From positions 1-36,697 of the forward strand of contig JASLCG010000133.1 in NCBI GenBank assembly GCA_030151885.1: a DNA stretch of 36,697 nt, given 5' to 3'. This document shows positions 1 to 9,300 of the stretch, one piece after another. Each line of letters starts with the position of its first letter. The first letter of the stretch is position 1. The notes under the pieces are model-generated. The model ran no database searches, was not told the DNA's origin, and saw nothing but the letters and a program-made list of their open reading frames with translations. Made by a program: the position numbers and the translations under genes. Source of the stretch: Bacteroides sp. (GTDB taxonomy: Bacteria > Bacteroidota > Bacteroidia > Bacteroidales > Bacteroidaceae).

Positions 1-272
1 AAAAAATATTCTGGTAAATATTCCTTATACTCAGCAAGAAAAAATGGTAGGAAAAGCTTATTATCAATAAGAGCAGAACATTTTCCATTATAAGGATGTC
101 CTTTCGTGTAGTCAATATCATCAAGAAATTGATGATAATTATCCTTGTTTATTCTACATATATCTATAGTGGATTTCAAAAAGAATCTTTTATAAGAAAA
201 AATAGAACCTAACTCACCAAACTTTTTAGTTTTTCTATATACTTTTAATGATTTGAAGAAGTTTTTAATCAT
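1..272 (-). CDS. Partial polysaccharide-locus protein, possibly sugar-transfer ATP-grasp family
   Basis: This is the N-terminal 90 codons of a minus-strand gene that runs off the left edge. It starts with MIKNFFKSLK and has basic, aromatic-rich sequence, then an ALIDNKLFLPFF stretch near residue 70. That stretch resembles the segment preceding the ATP-grasp core in sugar-transfer-associated ATP-grasp proteins of capsule and O-antigen clusters. The family call is from memory of that pattern and is tentative, because the catalytic part lies outside the window. The ATG overlaps the stop of the upstream aminotransferase gene as TAATG, so the two are almost certainly co-transcribed and translationally coupled. 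This coupling supports a shared role in making a surface glycan. No frameshift is seen in the visible part. Confidence 0.55.
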   Translation of the reverse strand, partial: MIKNFFKSLKVYRKTKKFGELGSIFSYKRFFLKSTIDICRINKDNYHQFLDDIDYTKGHPYNGKCSALIDNKLFLPFFLAEYKEYLPEYF

Positions 273-1393
273 TATCTCTCTATTATTAATTTTATTACTC
301 TTTCTACATTTTCCATGCTTAAATCATGATATATTGGTAAGCAAATTACACTATCAGCCACCTTGTGAGCTTTCGGTAAGTTTTCTTTGCCTGCACTTGG
401 CAACCCTTTATAAGTGGAGAACTCACTAATTAAAGGATAAAAATATCTACGCCCTAATATTCCTTCACTCTTCATTTTATCATACAGCTCATCTCTAGTC
501 ATTCCATATAGTTGTGCATCAATAAAAATAGGGAAATAAGAGTAATTATGCCTTACGCCAGGCATATCATCCATAAAGGTAATACCATTAACACCTCGTA
601 ATGCTTTTCTATATGTATTAGCTATATTCTGTCTAGCTGCAATTGCAGCATCGACCTGTTTCAAGTTCAGTAACCCATATGCCGCACGTACCTCATCCAT
701 TTTTCCATTAATCCCTGGAGCTACTACCTCTGTTTCTCCTGCAAAGCCAAAGTTTTTCAGATAATCAATTCGTTTTTTCATCTCCTCACTCTGGCAGATT
801 AGGGCTCCCCCTTCAATAGTATTATATACTTTAGTAGCATGAAAACTTAATGTTGATATATCTCCAGCATTCAATATTGACTTAGCATCTACTTCTACGC
901 CAAAAGCGTGTGCTGCATCGTAAATAACTTTCAAGCCATATTTATCTGCAATAGCCTGAATACGCTCAGTTTCACATGGTTTTCCATATACATGGACTGG
1001 CATTATTGCTGTTGTTTTAGGTGTAATAGCAGCCTCTATTTTATCAGGATCCATATTTCCTGTTGAAGGATCAATATCTACAAACACTGTTTTAATATTA
1101 TTCCACCATAAAGAATGGGTCGTAGCTACAAAGCTATAAGGGGTTGTTATTACTTCTCCTGTGATTCTAAGTGCTTGCAATGCTGCCATTAGAGGTAGTG
1201 TTCCATTTGTAAATAAACTAACGTAAGGAACTTTCAAATATTCGGCTAGTGCTTTTTCAAGTTTTTTATGATAGCAACCATTATTTGTTAACCATTTTTT
1301 GTCCCAAATATCTTCAAGATAAGGTATAAATTCTTCAAGACTAGGTAAAAGTGGTGAAGTTACAGTTATAGGGGTATATTTTTTTTTATCCAT
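272..1393 (-). CDS. DegT/DnrJ/EryC1/StrS-family sugar aminotransferase
   Basis: This is a 373-residue PLP enzyme of the family that transaminates nucleotide-linked 4-keto or 3-keto deoxysugars to amino sugars, using glutamate, for capsule or O-antigen synthesis in the cytoplasm. Visible marks are the FTNGTLPLMAAL substrate/phosphate loop (61-72), TTPYSFVATTHS (83-94), YDAAHAFG with the PLP-ring Asp159 (158-165), and SFHATKVYNTIEGGA with the Schiff-base Lys188 (183-197). Length is normal. The sequence most resembles the VioA/FdtB-like branch, but the exact sugar cannot be assigned from sequence alone. The next gene downstream overlaps it by one base. A TAnnTTTG element lies just upstream on this strand (1413-1420). 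It marks the end of a polysaccharide locus extending left of the window. Confidence 0.9.
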   Translation of the reverse strand: MDKKKYTPITVTSPLLPSLEEFIPYLEDIWDKKWLTNNGCYHKKLEKALAEYLKVPYVSLFTNGTLPLMAALQALRITGEVITTPYSFVATTHSLWWNNIKTVFVDIDPSTGNMDPDKIEAAITPKTTAIMPVHVYGKPCETERIQAIADKYGLKVIYDAAHAFGVEVDAKSILNAGDISTLSFHATKVYNTIEGGALICQSEEMKKRIDYLKNFGFAGETEVVAPGINGKMDEVRAAYGLLNLKQVDAAIAARQNIANTYRKALRGVNGITFMDDMPGVRHNYSYFPIFIDAQLYGMTRDELYDKMKSEGILGRRYFYPLISEFSTYKGLPSAGKENLPKAHKVADSVICLPIYHDLSMENVERVIKLIIER

Positions 1394-1412
1394 TTTAAGC
1401 CTTTTAACGCCA

Positions 1413-1420
1413 CAAAGATA
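1413..1420 (-). promoter_or_regulatory. Bacteroidota -7 element for the aminotransferase
   Basis: Read on the minus strand this is TATCTTTG, an exact match to the Bacteroidota -7 consensus TAnnTTTG. It ends 19 bases before the ATG of the aminotransferase. No clear TTTG -33 box is seen at the expected distance, so this rests on the -7 element alone. Confidence 0.45.
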
Positions 1421-1537
1421 ATAGTTACTATTCTAAATGTAAAAAAGTTCTAAACATTATCTTAACTATTATCTGTGGAGTTAATCCCCACTACACATTT
1501 ATCGAATCAGAATTAACTATCTGCTTCCTTTTTTGGT

Positions 1538-1545
1538 TATATTTG
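1538..1545 (+). promoter_or_regulatory. Bacteroidota -7 element for the GH29 gene
   Basis: TATATTTG matches TAnnTTTG and lies 26 bases before the fucosidase ATG. A convincing -33 TTTG is not present. The element is divergent from the one at 1413-1420, so this intergenic stretch probably carries two back-to-back promoters. Confidence 0.4.
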
Positions 1546-1571
1546 TATTTAGACACTAGAATAAGTCATTT

Positions 1572-3425
1572 ATGAGACCTATATATCAGTATATATTACT
1601 TTTAACACTTTTAACGAGCTGTAATTTTAATAACCAAAAGACATACGAAAAGCACGTTAACTTCAAACATGGCACTAAGATAGAAGAGAAATTAGAACTT
1701 GCCTCATTTGTAGTGCCAACTGCCAAGCAATTAGATAGACAAAAAATAGAGTTTGCAGCACTACTCCCTTTCGGAATAAACACCTTTACTGGCAAGGAAT
1801 GGGGAACAGGCCAAGATGATTTAAATCTTTTTAACCCTACTAATTTTGATGCTGATCAGTGGATTAAAACATTAAAAGATGCTGGTTTTGATCTTGCCAT
1901 ACTCACTGCAAAGCACCACGATGGCTTCTGCTTATGGCCCACAAGAACTACTAACTACTCTATAGCATCTACCCCTTGGCAAGCCGGAAGAGGTGATGTA
2001 GTTAAAGAGGTACAAAAAGCCTGCGAAAAGTATGGTATTAAATTTGGTATATATATATCTACTTGGGATAGAAATAGCAGTAGTTACGGCACACCCTACT
2101 TTGATTCTTACTTCATGGATCAGATTAAAGAGTTACTAACCAATTATGGAGATATATACGAAATATGGATAGACAACATCAGTAATGTAGATTTGCATAA
2201 AGAGCCACACAACTTTAATTGGGAGCAAATTTTAGCTACAATCCATAAACTTCAACCGAATGCACTAACTGCTGTTGTTGGTGATGATATTAGATGGATA
2301 GGAAATGAAATTGGAGCAAAAAGAAGTGCAGAATGGAGTGTTACTCCTCTACAACCTTATAGTAAGGGTAAAGCTTCTTCTGACAATGAGCTAAGATTAA
2401 CCTTTAGTTCTAAAGATTTAGGAGGACGATCTATTCTTGAAAAAGCAGAAGAGTTGCATTGGTACCCTGCTGAGATGTGCGTATCTATACGACCTGGAGT
2501 ATTTTATAAACCTGAACAAAATGCACATATAAAATCGGTAGCAGATCTTATTAAAATTTATTATAACTCGGTAGGGAACAACGCCATGCTCCTACTTAGT
2601 ATTCCTCCAAATAAAGAGGGGCTTATTTCTAAAGCAGACTCTACAAGACTTAGTGAGTTTAATCAATATATATCTTATTTAAAGACTGACAATGTAGTTG
2701 AAAATAGCACAGTACTCCATAAAGTTCCACAAGGAGAGTCTGTGAAGTATAATCTAACCCAAAAGCAGATTATCAATACGCTATTAATTCAGGAAGAGAT
2801 ATCACATGGACAACGCATCGAAAAATTTAGTATTGATGCTCATATAGACAACGAGTGGGTTACTATTTATAATGGGAATACAATAGGTTATAAAAAAATA
2901 ATTAAGTTACCTAAAGAGATACGTGCAGACCAATTAAGAATCAACATTCTTTCGGCAAGAAACACAGCGTTTATTTCTAAATTTGCAGCATACAGGAGTA
3001 CTATTCCGCAACAAAAAGAGGCTGTAAGAGTTTTAAATGAATTTAGTACTTACAGATGGAAGTTAATTAGACCCATGGAGGAGGGAGAAAGCATTATAGA
3101 TAATAACATAACCACATATTGGTTTGGCAAAGAAGATATTATTATAGACTTAGGTAGGACTCAAGATTTTTCTGGAATTATATACACTCCTGTTAAGAAC
3201 CTAACTAACTCCATTCACAAATACTCTGTCCTTATAAGCGATAATGGTGTACATTGGGAAACCGTTCTTAACAAAGAAGAATTCGGAAATATGACCAATA
3301 ATCCTATCCAACAGTGGCAGTATTTTGATAAAACTGTAGAAGCTCGATTTATTAAGCTAAAAGTACATCGTACAGCCGATTTATCCGACTATTACTCGAT
3401 AGCAGAGCTTGGACTGCTTAAATAA
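1572..3425 (+). CDS. GH29 alpha-L-fucosidase lipoprotein with C-terminal F5/8-type carbohydrate-binding domain
   Basis: This 617-residue protein is predicted to remove terminal alpha-L-fucose from glycans at the cell envelope. It has a lipoprotein signal (LTSC, lipid Cys17). The GH29 barrel covers about residues 55-370: FGINTFTGKEWG (67-78), LTAKHHDGFCLWP (111-123), STWDRN (163-168), nucleophile Asp201 in IWIDN, and Glu246 in GNE as likely acid/base. The 45-residue spacing matches what I recall for GH29-B enzymes. A NAMLLLSIPP segment closes the barrel. A discoidin-like (F5/8 type C, CBM32-like) domain fills about 480-617. The pattern is GH29-B, the branch preferring alpha-1,3/1,4-linked branched substrates. 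The usual FDG after the nucleophile is replaced by IDN. It follows a divergent polysaccharide locus and is followed by a DoxX gene. Confidence 0.9.
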   Translation: MRPIYQYILLLTLLTSCNFNNQKTYEKHVNFKHGTKIEEKLELASFVVPTAKQLDRQKIEFAALLPFGINTFTGKEWGTGQDDLNLFNPTNFDADQWIKTLKDAGFDLAILTAKHHDGFCLWPTRTTNYSIASTPWQAGRGDVVKEVQKACEKYGIKFGIYISTWDRNSSSYGTPYFDSYFMDQIKELLTNYGDIYEIWIDNISNVDLHKEPHNFNWEQILATIHKLQPNALTAVVGDDIRWIGNEIGAKRSAEWSVTPLQPYSKGKASSDNELRLTFSSKDLGGRSILEKAEELHWYPAEMCVSIRPGVFYKPEQNAHIKSVADLIKIYYNSVGNNAMLLLSIPPNKEGLISKADSTRLSEFNQYISYLKTDNVVENSTVLHKVPQGESVKYNLTQKQIINTLLIQEEISHGQRIEKFSIDAHIDNEWVTIYNGNTIGYKKIIKLPKEIRADQLRINILSARNTAFISKFAAYRSTIPQQKEAVRVLNEFSTYRWKLIRPMEEGESIIDNNITTYWFGKEDIIIDLGRTQDFSGIIYTPVKNLTNSIHKYSVLISDNGVHWETVLNKEEFGNMTNNPIQQWQYFDKTVEARFIKLKVHRTADLSDYYSIAELGLLK

Positions 3426-3560
3426 TGTTAATTATTTAATTCAAAAACCTAATAGTAAAGATAAGAATATGATTTGTTGGATATTTATATCTACATTTCT
3501 ATTTCAAATTAATATTTTTAGTCTTTCAACCTAAAACAACCGAATTAAACATACATAAAA

Positions 3561-4043
3561 ATGAATTTTGTGACCAAATTGATTTTCCCTCCTACCCCTA
3601 CAGGAAATAGTAATTTATCTAAATCCTTATTAATTCTTAGTTTACGCATTATAGTGGGCTTTTTGTTCTTAAAACATGGTTTAGACAAGTGGGAAAACTT
3701 TGAATTATTACAAGAGACCTTCCCAGATCCGTTAGGAATAACCAGTCGTTCATCACTCATTTTAGCCATATTTGGTGAGCTAATATGTTCGGTTGCCTTT
3801 ATTATAGGGTTTCTTTTTAGACTAGCCATTCTGCCAATGATTAGTACAATGTCTGTAGCATATTTTATGGTACACAGCACTGATCCATTTGCCACAAAAG
3901 AGCTAGCTTTTTTATATCTTGCACTATTTTTAATCTTATTAATATCTGGGCCTGGAAGAATTTCTATCGATGGTTTAATTGGAAAGATGCTATCTAAAAA
4001 GCATGCTAAAATGAATGGAAGAATTAGAAATCCAATGATATAA
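3561..4043 (+). CDS. DoxX-family integral membrane protein
   Basis: This 160-residue protein has four hydrophobic segments, at about 27-45, 69-90, 92-108 and 118-136. The first carries the DoxX-type sequence LRIIVGFLFLKHGLDKW, and FGELICSVAFIIGF follows in the second. DoxX/SURF4-like proteins are inner-membrane proteins linked to quinone or thiol redox balance and stress in various bacteria; the exact role here is unknown. It sits 135 bases downstream of the fucosidase gene and is followed by a strong terminator at 4069-4102. It may be a separate unit, since I found no consensus promoter in the gap. An antisense frame over its first half is a shadow. Confidence 0.85.
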   Translation: MNFVTKLIFPPTPTGNSNLSKSLLILSLRIIVGFLFLKHGLDKWENFELLQETFPDPLGITSRSSLILAIFGELICSVAFIIGFLFRLAILPMISTMSVAYFMVHSTDPFATKELAFLYLALFLILLISGPGRISIDGLIGKMLSKKHAKMNGRIRNPMI

Positions 4044-4068
4044 AATCAATACATCATATATATACATG

Positions 4069-4102
4069 AAGGCAAATAGTAAGTAACTATTTGCCTTTTT
4101 TA
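4069..4102 (+). terminator. Rho-independent terminator after the DoxX gene
   Basis: A perfect 12-bp stem (AAGGCAAATAGT with its complement) and 5-base loop are followed by a run of T. It ends the plus-strand fucosidase/DoxX unit. Confidence 0.9.
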
Positions 4103-4341
4103 TTTCTACACCTTAAAGCCCAAACAAATGCCACACATCTTTTTAAAAGACAAATTTAAAAGATAAGAGGCAAGCTCAATTCATTACTCTCATTTTACTC
4201 TGTGCGCTAAAATAGCCTCTATACATATACACTTTAAACAGCACAAAACAGACCACAATAGTCCAGCATAAATAAGGTAGAAGCTCTTAGACAAAGAGTT
4301 CTATCTTATTATCTAATCATACACATATAGGCATAATAAAA
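4103..4341. other. Non-coding gap between two convergent terminators
   Basis: No credible ORF is seen. The stretch lies between the DoxX terminator and the susD terminator. Its only visible structure is a long imperfect hairpin at 4272-4309 (about 16 bp with one bulged C and one G-T pair) without a good T-run on either strand. Nothing else is recognised. Confidence 0.5.
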
Positions 4342-4371
4342 GCGGGGAACTCTAATTATAGAGATCCCCGC
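4342..4371 (-). terminator. Rho-independent terminator after susD
   Basis: A GC-rich 12-bp stem with one mismatch (GCGGGGAACTCT / AGAGATCCCCGC) and a 6-base loop. On the minus strand it is followed by a T-run (the A-rich bases just left of 4342). It closes the susC-susD operon. Confidence 0.85.
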
Positions 4372-4412
4372 CTATTTATATATACAATGTAAGTATTACT
4401 TAAACACTTTCA

Positions 4413-6317
4413 TTATTTACCAGTACCAAACTGAGGTGCCATCTTATCGTACCACACTCTTTGAGTATTTAGAATTGAAGGTTCAAAACCAATTGAGAAA
4501 CCTTGCTCTTCTAACATATTATTATAGATATCCTTCATCATGTCTGTATCTGCAGGAGCTCTGAATGGGAATCTTCTTGGTAAGATGTAATCAGATTTAT
4601 CCTCATTGAAGTACTCAAATGGGAAAATCTTAGAATCAAACTTCGGATAACCGCTTCTACGCATTGTTACATACATTTCTTGTGGCATAAAGATGAAGTT
4701 GAATCTTTGTTGTAGATAAACTTTTTCTAAGTCAGAATTTACATCACCAGTCAATTGGTAAGCTTCTTTACCTAATAGCTCATCTATTTCACCTTCTTTA
4801 AGTTTAACTAACTCTTCGTTATCGTCATACTTAGCATCGTAATAACGAATTTTATTTAACTCAGACATTTTATCCCAACCAAGAATAGACTGCTCAATAC
4901 CTGCTTTAAAATACTCTTTAGCATCTTTAGGTAATTTTGCACCCAATAGTTTAAATTCAGCAAGATATAAGTTTACTTCTGCCGAGTTCATTATAAATGA
5001 ATAAAGAACCTTTGGATCTATATCTTCAGTAATCGCTACTAATGGAGAGTCTGGATAAGAGAACTTGTTGTTATTCTTATAATGTTGCATCTGAAGACCA
5101 GACATTAAATTATAAGATCTTTCAACAGATTCACCTTTAGCATTTTTAAGAGCTATTTTGTTATAGAAGTTACCTAAGTCAAAATATTGGCTCCACTCTG
5201 CTTTGTCCTTCGCATTAATCTGTACAGGAAGTCCATGGTAACGTACCCAAGGCTCACCTGGTTCTTTCCAACCATCAAATACTTTTCTACCATCTACATC
5301 TTTAGTAATCACTTTTTCAGCAATATACTCAGGAAGTTCAGGTTGTTTAGGATCCTCTGCATGAGCATCTAGGTATGCTTGAACTACTTTAGAGTTGAAA
5401 GAGTTCTTAGTAAAGAAGAAACGAAGACGTGGGTCACGGTTCTCTTTCATAAACTCTATTAACTTATAGTTAGCAACACCAGGAGATGGATTGTCATTTG
5501 GACCATAGTACTTAATGCCCTTATAATTAATAGCATTATACTTTACATCATCAATAAGCCCAACTCTTTCGTTTGCAGCCTCTTCAACTACTTTAAAAGC
5601 ACGAGCTTTATCAGTATTAATTAATCTAGCTGCAATTTTTAGACGCAAAGAGTTAGCAAATCTACCCCATTTTTCAGAATCACCATTAAAGAATAAGTCT
5701 TGTTTACCAAGATTCACTTGGCTCACTTCTTTACCTTGATAGTTATAAGTCTTACTAGATAAGATAGCTACAGCTTCTTTCAACTCGTCTAAGAATTGAT
5801 TGAACAACTCTTCTTGCGTATCATATTTAGGAGTAAGATATTTAGAATCACTATTATATCTCGCTAATCCTAATTCTGAATACGGTCTTGAGCCATACAT
5901 ATCTGTATTTTGAAGTACAGTATAGATAACTAAAGTATTAGCCATTGCTTGAATGTGCTTATACTCTGCTCCTTCATCTCTCATTTTAGATGAATTGTGC
6001 TGAATATCACGGTAAGATGCAATCATTTTCTTAATTGTATTTGCACCACCAGCTGCTCCATCTCTTTCGTTCAATTTATCATCATTACCACCACCAGGAA
6101 CTGTTATTTGTCCCCATTTAAGCATGATAGAATAGTCATAAAACCATGCCCAATAATCAGATGGAATGAAGTCTTTTTCAAGTTCTGTAAACTGAAATCT
6201 GATATCTGCCTCAGTTACTACTGATGGGTTGGTATTAATATCACCAAACTTATCCATACAGCTGCTTAGCAATAAGCCAGAACCTAGTACAGCAGATAAT
6301 ATATATTTAAATTTCAT
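4413..6317 (-). CDS. SusD/RagB-family outer-membrane nutrient-binding lipoprotein
   Basis: This 634-residue surface lipoprotein is predicted to cap the SusC-type channel encoded just upstream and to bind the imported oligomer. It has a basic N-terminus, a hydrophobic core and a LSSC lipobox with lipid Cys20. The acidic FGDINTNPSVV segment after it is the typical SusD-like start. The helical SusD fold is suggested by YRDIQHNSSKM, LVIYTVLQNTDMYGSRPYSE and GRFANSLRLKIAARL in the N-terminal half, and by LYLAEFKLLG and FNFIFMPQEMYVTMRR towards the end. It most resembles the SusD-like_2 branch. It begins 31 bases after the susC stop, so the two form an operon. The ligand cannot be deduced because no enzyme gene is adjacent on this strand. 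Confidence 0.93.
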   Translation of the reverse strand: MKFKYILSAVLGSGLLLSSCMDKFGDINTNPSVVTEADIRFQFTELEKDFIPSDYWAWFYDYSIMLKWGQITVPGGGNDDKLNERDGAAGGANTIKKMIASYRDIQHNSSKMRDEGAEYKHIQAMANTLVIYTVLQNTDMYGSRPYSELGLARYNSDSKYLTPKYDTQEELFNQFLDELKEAVAILSSKTYNYQGKEVSQVNLGKQDLFFNGDSEKWGRFANSLRLKIAARLINTDKARAFKVVEEAANERVGLIDDVKYNAINYKGIKYYGPNDNPSPGVANYKLIEFMKENRDPRLRFFFTKNSFNSKVVQAYLDAHAEDPKQPELPEYIAEKVITKDVDGRKVFDGWKEPGEPWVRYHGLPVQINAKDKAEWSQYFDLGNFYNKIALKNAKGESVERSYNLMSGLQMQHYKNNNKFSYPDSPLVAITEDIDPKVLYSFIMNSAEVNLYLAEFKLLGAKLPKDAKEYFKAGIEQSILGWDKMSELNKIRYYDAKYDDNEELVKLKEGEIDELLGKEAYQLTGDVNSDLEKVYLQQRFNFIFMPQEMYVTMRRSGYPKFDSKIFPFEYFNEDKSDYILPRRFPFRAPADTDMMKDIYNNMLEEQGFSIGFEPSILNTQRVWYDKMAPQFGTGK

Positions 6318-6348
6318 TGTATTCTTCTTTTAAATAGTTATACAAGAT

Positions 6349-9300
6349 TTAAAAATCAATATTTACACTGAACATAAAGCTTGCAGTGTAAGGACTGAAT
6401 GATCTTGATCTAAATTCACCTGCACGGTTACCACGAATTGACTCTGGGTTCAAGTTGTTAGGAAGTGAATTATATAAATAACCTAAGTTACGACCAGTTA
6501 AAGACATACTTAAACCTTGAGCTTTTAATTTTCGTGCAATGGCTTTATCGAATCTATAAGATAGAGTAACCTCTCTTAATGCGATATACGATAGTTTGTT
6601 TACCCAGCCATCATTAATAACACCATTACCCCAGTCATTGCTAAAGTAGTGGTATGCACCAGCATGAGTTGGCTCAAGAATACCTGCTTGTACTAAATCT
6701 GCATAAGACTGACCAGAAGCATCAAACTCTTCGCCATTAACACCAATAATTTTTTGACCTTGACCAAATACACCCTCTGGAATAACTCCATCGTGGTATG
6801 TCATATTATAGCTACCAGACTCAATGAATCTAACTTCTTCTTCACCAGCTTGGTTCTTTTCTACGATACGATCCATTTGTTTAGATGTCCAAGTGATACC
6901 ACCATGACCATCACGATATTTCAATGATCTGTGTGTATTACCATAAGCAGTACCATAACGGTTTGCATAAGAAGCAATATAACCACCTACACGAGCATCA
7001 AGAGCTACACGTAGAGATAAGTTTTTCCAAGTTAATGTACTTGCAAGAGAACTTAAGAACTTAGGGTTCATATCACCTATTTCTCTTACCGTACCATCTC
7101 TTTTTGCATAAGCAGCACGAAGGTTATTACTCCAGTTAAGGATTGTATTACCATTTTCGTCTTTAGCAGGAAGGATGTCAGACATCAACACACCATATGC
7201 ACCACCTACTTTTGCAACAGAACCAATACGGAAGTCATAAGCATTAGCTTGACCTTGTAGAGGAATATAATCTGCTACATCAGGGTGAAGTTCTACAATT
7301 TTACTTCTATTTCTAGTAAATGTGTAATCAAGTGACCACTCCCAATCTTTAGTTTGAACAGGAATGAAGTTCAATGCTATTTCAACACCTTGGTTTTGAA
7401 TATTACCAGCGTTAACTAATTTCGAAGTAACACCAGATTCCCATGGCACAGAAATTGACATAATTTGATCTTTCGTATTCTCACGATAGAATGTAGCATC
7501 AACACCAATTCTATGGTGCAAGAATCTTACATCAGCACCAATTTCCCAAGCATTTTTACGCTCTGGTTTAAGGTTAGCTTCTAAGATTTGGTCTGTTGAG
7601 AAACTATTTGTATAGATAAATCCATCTTCTGTTTCAACTCTACCAATGTTATAACCTTGGTTAATTGTATATGGATCAGTATCATTACCAACTTGAGCCC
7701 ATGAAGCACGAAGTTTAGCAAACGAAATAGCCTCTGGCAACTGGAATGAGTTTGAAATTAACCAAGATCCAGATACAGATGGGTAGAAGAATGAGTTATT
7801 ACCTCTACCATTCGAGTAAACTAATGCAGAAGACCAGTCGTTACGACCTGTTACATCTAAGAATAATTGATCTCTCCAAGAAGCATTAATTGCCGCTACA
7901 ACAGAAGCCATTCTTTTTGTACCGAATAGTTCTGCATAAGATTCTGGAGTCTCTTTAGAGTTACCAATAAAGAATTGACCAGGAACAATTAAGCCACCCT
8001 TAGTTTGAGAACCTTCTCTTTGCTCTCTCTTAGCATAGTACTCTGCACGTAAGAATCCACCTAAAGAGAAATCTTTAAATGATTTATTCATTGTAAATGT
8101 ACCAGCTGTAGTAATTTGTTCTTTTAGACTGCTGTTAAGCTGATAGAAACCACCTTCTCTATTAATACCGCTACCCATTTCTTTTGCTTCGTAGCTGTTT
8201 TTATAAAGGTTCATGTTTACTTCTGCTTTAAAAGCCAACCAGTCTAAAATTTGGTAATTAAGCTCTAAAGATGGACGAATAACGTACTCACGGTGTGTGT
8301 AATCATTTTCGTACATATTCCACCAGTTGCCTCTAACACTACCAGGAACGTAACCATATTTGTCACCATTCTTAGAACTAGCAAGACCACCACCTATATC
8401 TGCAGTATAATGACGACGCCAGTCACCTGGTTTTACAAAGTTTGCAAGGTCACCAACTACCGACTCAATACCTATTTCACGAGCTGCGTTACGAGGTTTT
8501 GAGTGTGCAAAGTTTACAGATCCTTCCACAGTTACTTTATCAGTAATTTTATGGCTAGCTTTCAACATCCAAGAGATACGGTCAAACGTATTTCTTTTGA
8601 TTGTTGATTCTGCTTTTTTATAAGAAAGAGATGTAAAGAAGTGTGTAGTATCATTACCACCACGAACAGAAACGTTAGTGTTTGTATTGAAACCTACTTG
8701 GTAGAAATCTTTCACACCATTTTTGTATGGTGAGTAAGTTGTCATAGTGCCATCAAAGTTTTCCATAGGACGACCATCAAATCTTGGTCCATATCCTAAG
8801 CCAATACCTGGAGCACCACGGAATGAATCAATACCTTCTTTATTTTTATAGATAGTTGTGTCATCCCATTTGTTATCTACACCACCACCAGCATAACCAG
8901 TTCTAACACCAGCCCAATAGCCAGGTCCAAACTCGTACTGAGCTTTAGGGTATTTGTAGTTTACATCAAAACCGAAAGTTTGAGAAACAGATACACCAAT
9001 ACCTTTCATACCCTTACCACTTTTTGTAGTAATAACCACAGCTCCGTTCAAACCACGAGAACCATAAAGAGCAGTTGCAGCAGCACCTTTAAGTACAGAT
9101 ACTGTTTCAAAATCGTCTGGGTTCAAGTTTTTCAACTCGTTACCATAGTCATTTGCATTCTGTCCCCAGTTCAAGTCATCGTTACCAGAGATGTTATTAT
9201 CAAGGATTACACCATCAACTACATAAATAGGTTGGTTGTTACTTGAAAGAGTTGATGCACCACGAATTTGAATTTTAGATGCACCGAACATACCACCGTC

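Noticed and set aside
3473..3499. TTTG and TACATTTC as a promoter before the DoxX gene
   Set aside because: The -7 box lacks the final G and the spacing is only 15 bases.
3545..3895. 116-codon open frame on the minus strand
   Set aside because: Antisense to the DoxX gene, whose own protein matches a family and has membrane segments.
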